This document shows, piece by piece, positions 7,070 through 8,480 of a DNA stretch of 8,480 nucleotides. The DNA is taken from contig CANKHS010000047.1 in assembly GCA_947481755.1 (NCBI GenBank), positions 1-8,480 of the forward strand, written 5' to 3'. Every line of letters starts with the position of its first letter. Within the stretch, counting starts at the first letter, position 1. The position numbers were made by a program, and so were the translations under genes. Source of the DNA: Actinomycetota bacterium. Lineage in GTDB: Bacteria > Actinomycetota > Thermoleophilia > Gaiellales > F1-60-MAGs149. The notes below the pieces were generated by a model, which was not told the origin of the DNA, made no database searches, and saw only the letters and a program-made list of their open reading frames with translations.

Positions 7070-8480
7070 AGTGGGCGAGCTCGCTCGTGCGCGACTCGCG
7101 GATGACCGTCACCTTGATCTGACCGGGATACTCGAGCGAGTCCTCGATCTCGGCGGCGATTTCGCGGGCCAAGAGCGCGGCCATGTCGTCGCTGACTTCG
7201 CTGGGCTTGACCATCACGCGCACATCACGGCCGGCCTGCATCGCGAAGCAGCGCTCGACACCGGGGCGACGCATGGCGATCTCTTCGAGTGCCTCGAGGC
7301 GCTTGACGTACTGCTCGAGACTCTCGCCGCGTGCTCCGGGCCGTGCGGCCGAGATCGCGTCGGCAGCAATCACCAGGATCGCCTCGACCGAGTTGGGTTC
7401 GACGTCGTAGTGATGGGCCTCGACGGCATGCGCCACGGCCTCACTCTCGCCGAACTTGCGGCAGAACTGCCCCGAGATGACGGCATGCGGTCCTTCGACC
7501 TCGTGTGTAACGGCCTTGCCAATGTCGTGGAGGAGCGCAGCTCGGCGTGCGACCCGTTCGTCGACTCCAAGTTCGATCGCCATGATCGCGGCGAGGTGCG
7601 AGCACTCCAGCGAATGCTTGAGGACGTTCTGACCGTACGAGGTGCGGTAATTGAGCCGTCCAAGGATCGCCAGCAGTTCGGGATCGAGACCCGGCACGTT
7701 CGCCTCGAACGAGGCCTGTTCGCCAGCCTCGCGGATCTTCTCCTCGATCTCCTCCTTGGCGGCGTAGTACGTCTCCTCGATGCGAGCCGGATGGATACGA
7801 CCATCCGCCAGCAGATTCTCGAGCGTGATGCGCGCGATCTCACGACGCACACCATCGAAAGCGGACAGGACGACAGCGCCGGGCGTGTCGTCGATGATCA
7901 CGTCAACGCCCGTCGTGGTCTCGAACGCTCGAATGTTGCGACCCTCGCGGCCAATGATGCGACCCTTGAGGTCGTCGGATGGCAACTGGACGGTCGAAAC
8001 CGTGGTTGCGGCGGCATAGCTCGAGGCGGTCCGCTGAATGCTGGTCGCGATAATCGAGCGAGCGCGACGATCGCCGTCCTGCTTGGCCTCTTCTTCGATG
8101 CGGCGGACGAGCTGCGCGGCGTCATGCCGAGCGGTCTCCTCCACGCGGCTGAGCAGTTGCGCACGAGCCTCGTCGGTTGTCATGCCGCCGACACGCTCCA
8201 ACTCCCGATCAGCGCGCGCTTGCGTCTCGCGCAACGTGGCCTCTGCGTCGGCCAGCGCAAGGGCCTGTTGTGCTGCTGCCTGCTCCCGCTCCAGTGCGAT
8301 GGCTTCGCTTTTGGCAGTGAGATCCTCGCGGGCGACAAGCCGCTCCTCGAGACGCGCGACCTCGCTGCGGCGCTCATCGAGGCTCTGTTCGAGCTCGCGG
8401 CGCAACTCAAGTAGCTGCTCCTTGCCGTCGATCGCGGCCTCTTTGCGAATCGTGTCGGCTTCGCGGGTGGCCGTGGCGAC
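7068..8480 (-). CDS. rny: Ribonuclease Y, 5' end cut by the window edge
   Basis: RNase Y is a membrane-anchored endoribonuclease that starts mRNA decay in many bacteria lacking RNase E, and is best known in Bacillus. 470 residues are visible (family about 510-520). The frame stays open to base 8480, so the N-terminal membrane anchor lies outside. A TTG at 8403-8405 is internal, not the start. Numbering from the first visible residue: a charged coiled coil rich in E, R, A and Q (about 1-160), a KH domain with GRIIGREGRNIR (173-184) that binds RNA, and an HD domain with LKHSLE (H289), LLHDIGK (H318-D319), EAHHYD (HH 355-356) and ADAISAARPGAR (D374). The C-terminal YPGQIKVTVIRE is the typical family tail. 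It is the first visible gene of the operon, followed by miaB after 10 nt; the promoter must lie to the right of the window. Confidence 0.97.
   Translation of the reverse strand, partial: VATATREADTIRKEAAIDGKEQLLELRRELEQSLDERRSEVARLEERLVAREDLTAKSEAIALEREQAAAQQALALADAEATLRETQARADRELERVGGMTTDEARAQLLSRVEETARHDAAQLVRRIEEEAKQDGDRRARSIIATSIQRTASSYAAATTVSTVQLPSDDLKGRIIGREGRNIRAFETTTGVDVIIDDTPGAVVLSAFDGVRREIARITLENLLADGRIHPARIEETYYAAKEEIEEKIREAGEQASFEANVPGLDPELLAILGRLNYRTSYGQNVLKHSLECSHLAAIMAIELGVDERVARRAALLHDIGKAVTHEVEGPHAVISGQFCRKFGESEAVAHAVEAHHYDVEPNSVEAILVIAADAISAARPGARGESLEQYVKRLEALEEIAMRRPGVERCFAMQAGRDVRVMVKPSEVSDDMAALLAREIAAEIEDSLEYPGQIKVTVIRESRTSELAH

Noticed and set aside
6077..7105. 342-codon plus-strand frame over miaB
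   Set aside because: Same codon-register effect opposite a fully motif-supported miaB; no recognisable domain.
7071..8414. 447-codon open frame on the plus strand, antisense to rny
   Set aside because: It runs in the same codon register as rny, so its stops correspond to sense TTA, CTA and TCA codons, which GC-rich genes rarely use. It ends exactly where rny uses a CTA (8412-8414). The rny frame has full KH and HD motifs; the antisense product has none.

Overview
The window holds eight tightly packed protein-coding genes, all on the minus strand. It has no RNA genes, mobile elements, CRISPR arrays or phage genes. In the direction of transcription (right to left) the order is: RNase Y (rny, 5' end cut by the right edge), miaB, miaA, dapD, dapE, dapF, a DapL/DapC-type aminotransferase, and hflX (3' end cut by the left edge). 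Junctions range from an 8-nt overlap to a 30-nt gap, so the cluster reads as one operon. No promoter or terminator is visible inside it, and no stretch over 300 bases lacks a gene.

The DNA is GC-rich. The DapE is of the type I associate with high-GC Gram-positive bacteria. The order miaB-miaA-dapF-hflX is a familiar actinobacterial neighbourhood, normally downstream of recA/recX and close to lexA. RNase Y in front of miaB, with dapD, dapE and a DapL-like aminotransferase added, fits a deep-branching actinobacterial lineage such as Thermoleophilia better than Streptomyces or Mycobacterium. This assignment is inference from gene order and motif flavour, not a phylogeny.

Region by region: 7068-8480 encodes an RNA-decay endonuclease. 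4815-7057 encodes the two consecutive tRNA A37 modification enzymes: MiaA adds the dimethylallyl group and MiaB adds the methylthio group, giving ms2i6A. 978-4796 encodes four enzymes of the late diaminopimelate/lysine pathway: DapD (succinylation), the aminotransferase, DapE (desuccinylation) and DapF (epimerisation to meso-DAP). These supply peptidoglycan cross-links and lysine. 1-947 encodes HflX, a ribosome-associated GTPase.

The most interesting point is biochemical. The aminotransferase looks like LL-DAP aminotransferase (DapL), an enzyme that would bypass DapD and DapE, yet it sits in an operon with both. It is therefore either an N-succinyl-DAP aminotransferase built on the DapL scaffold, or the cell has two routes. 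I see no sign of a wholly new system: this is a housekeeping operon with some unusual details.
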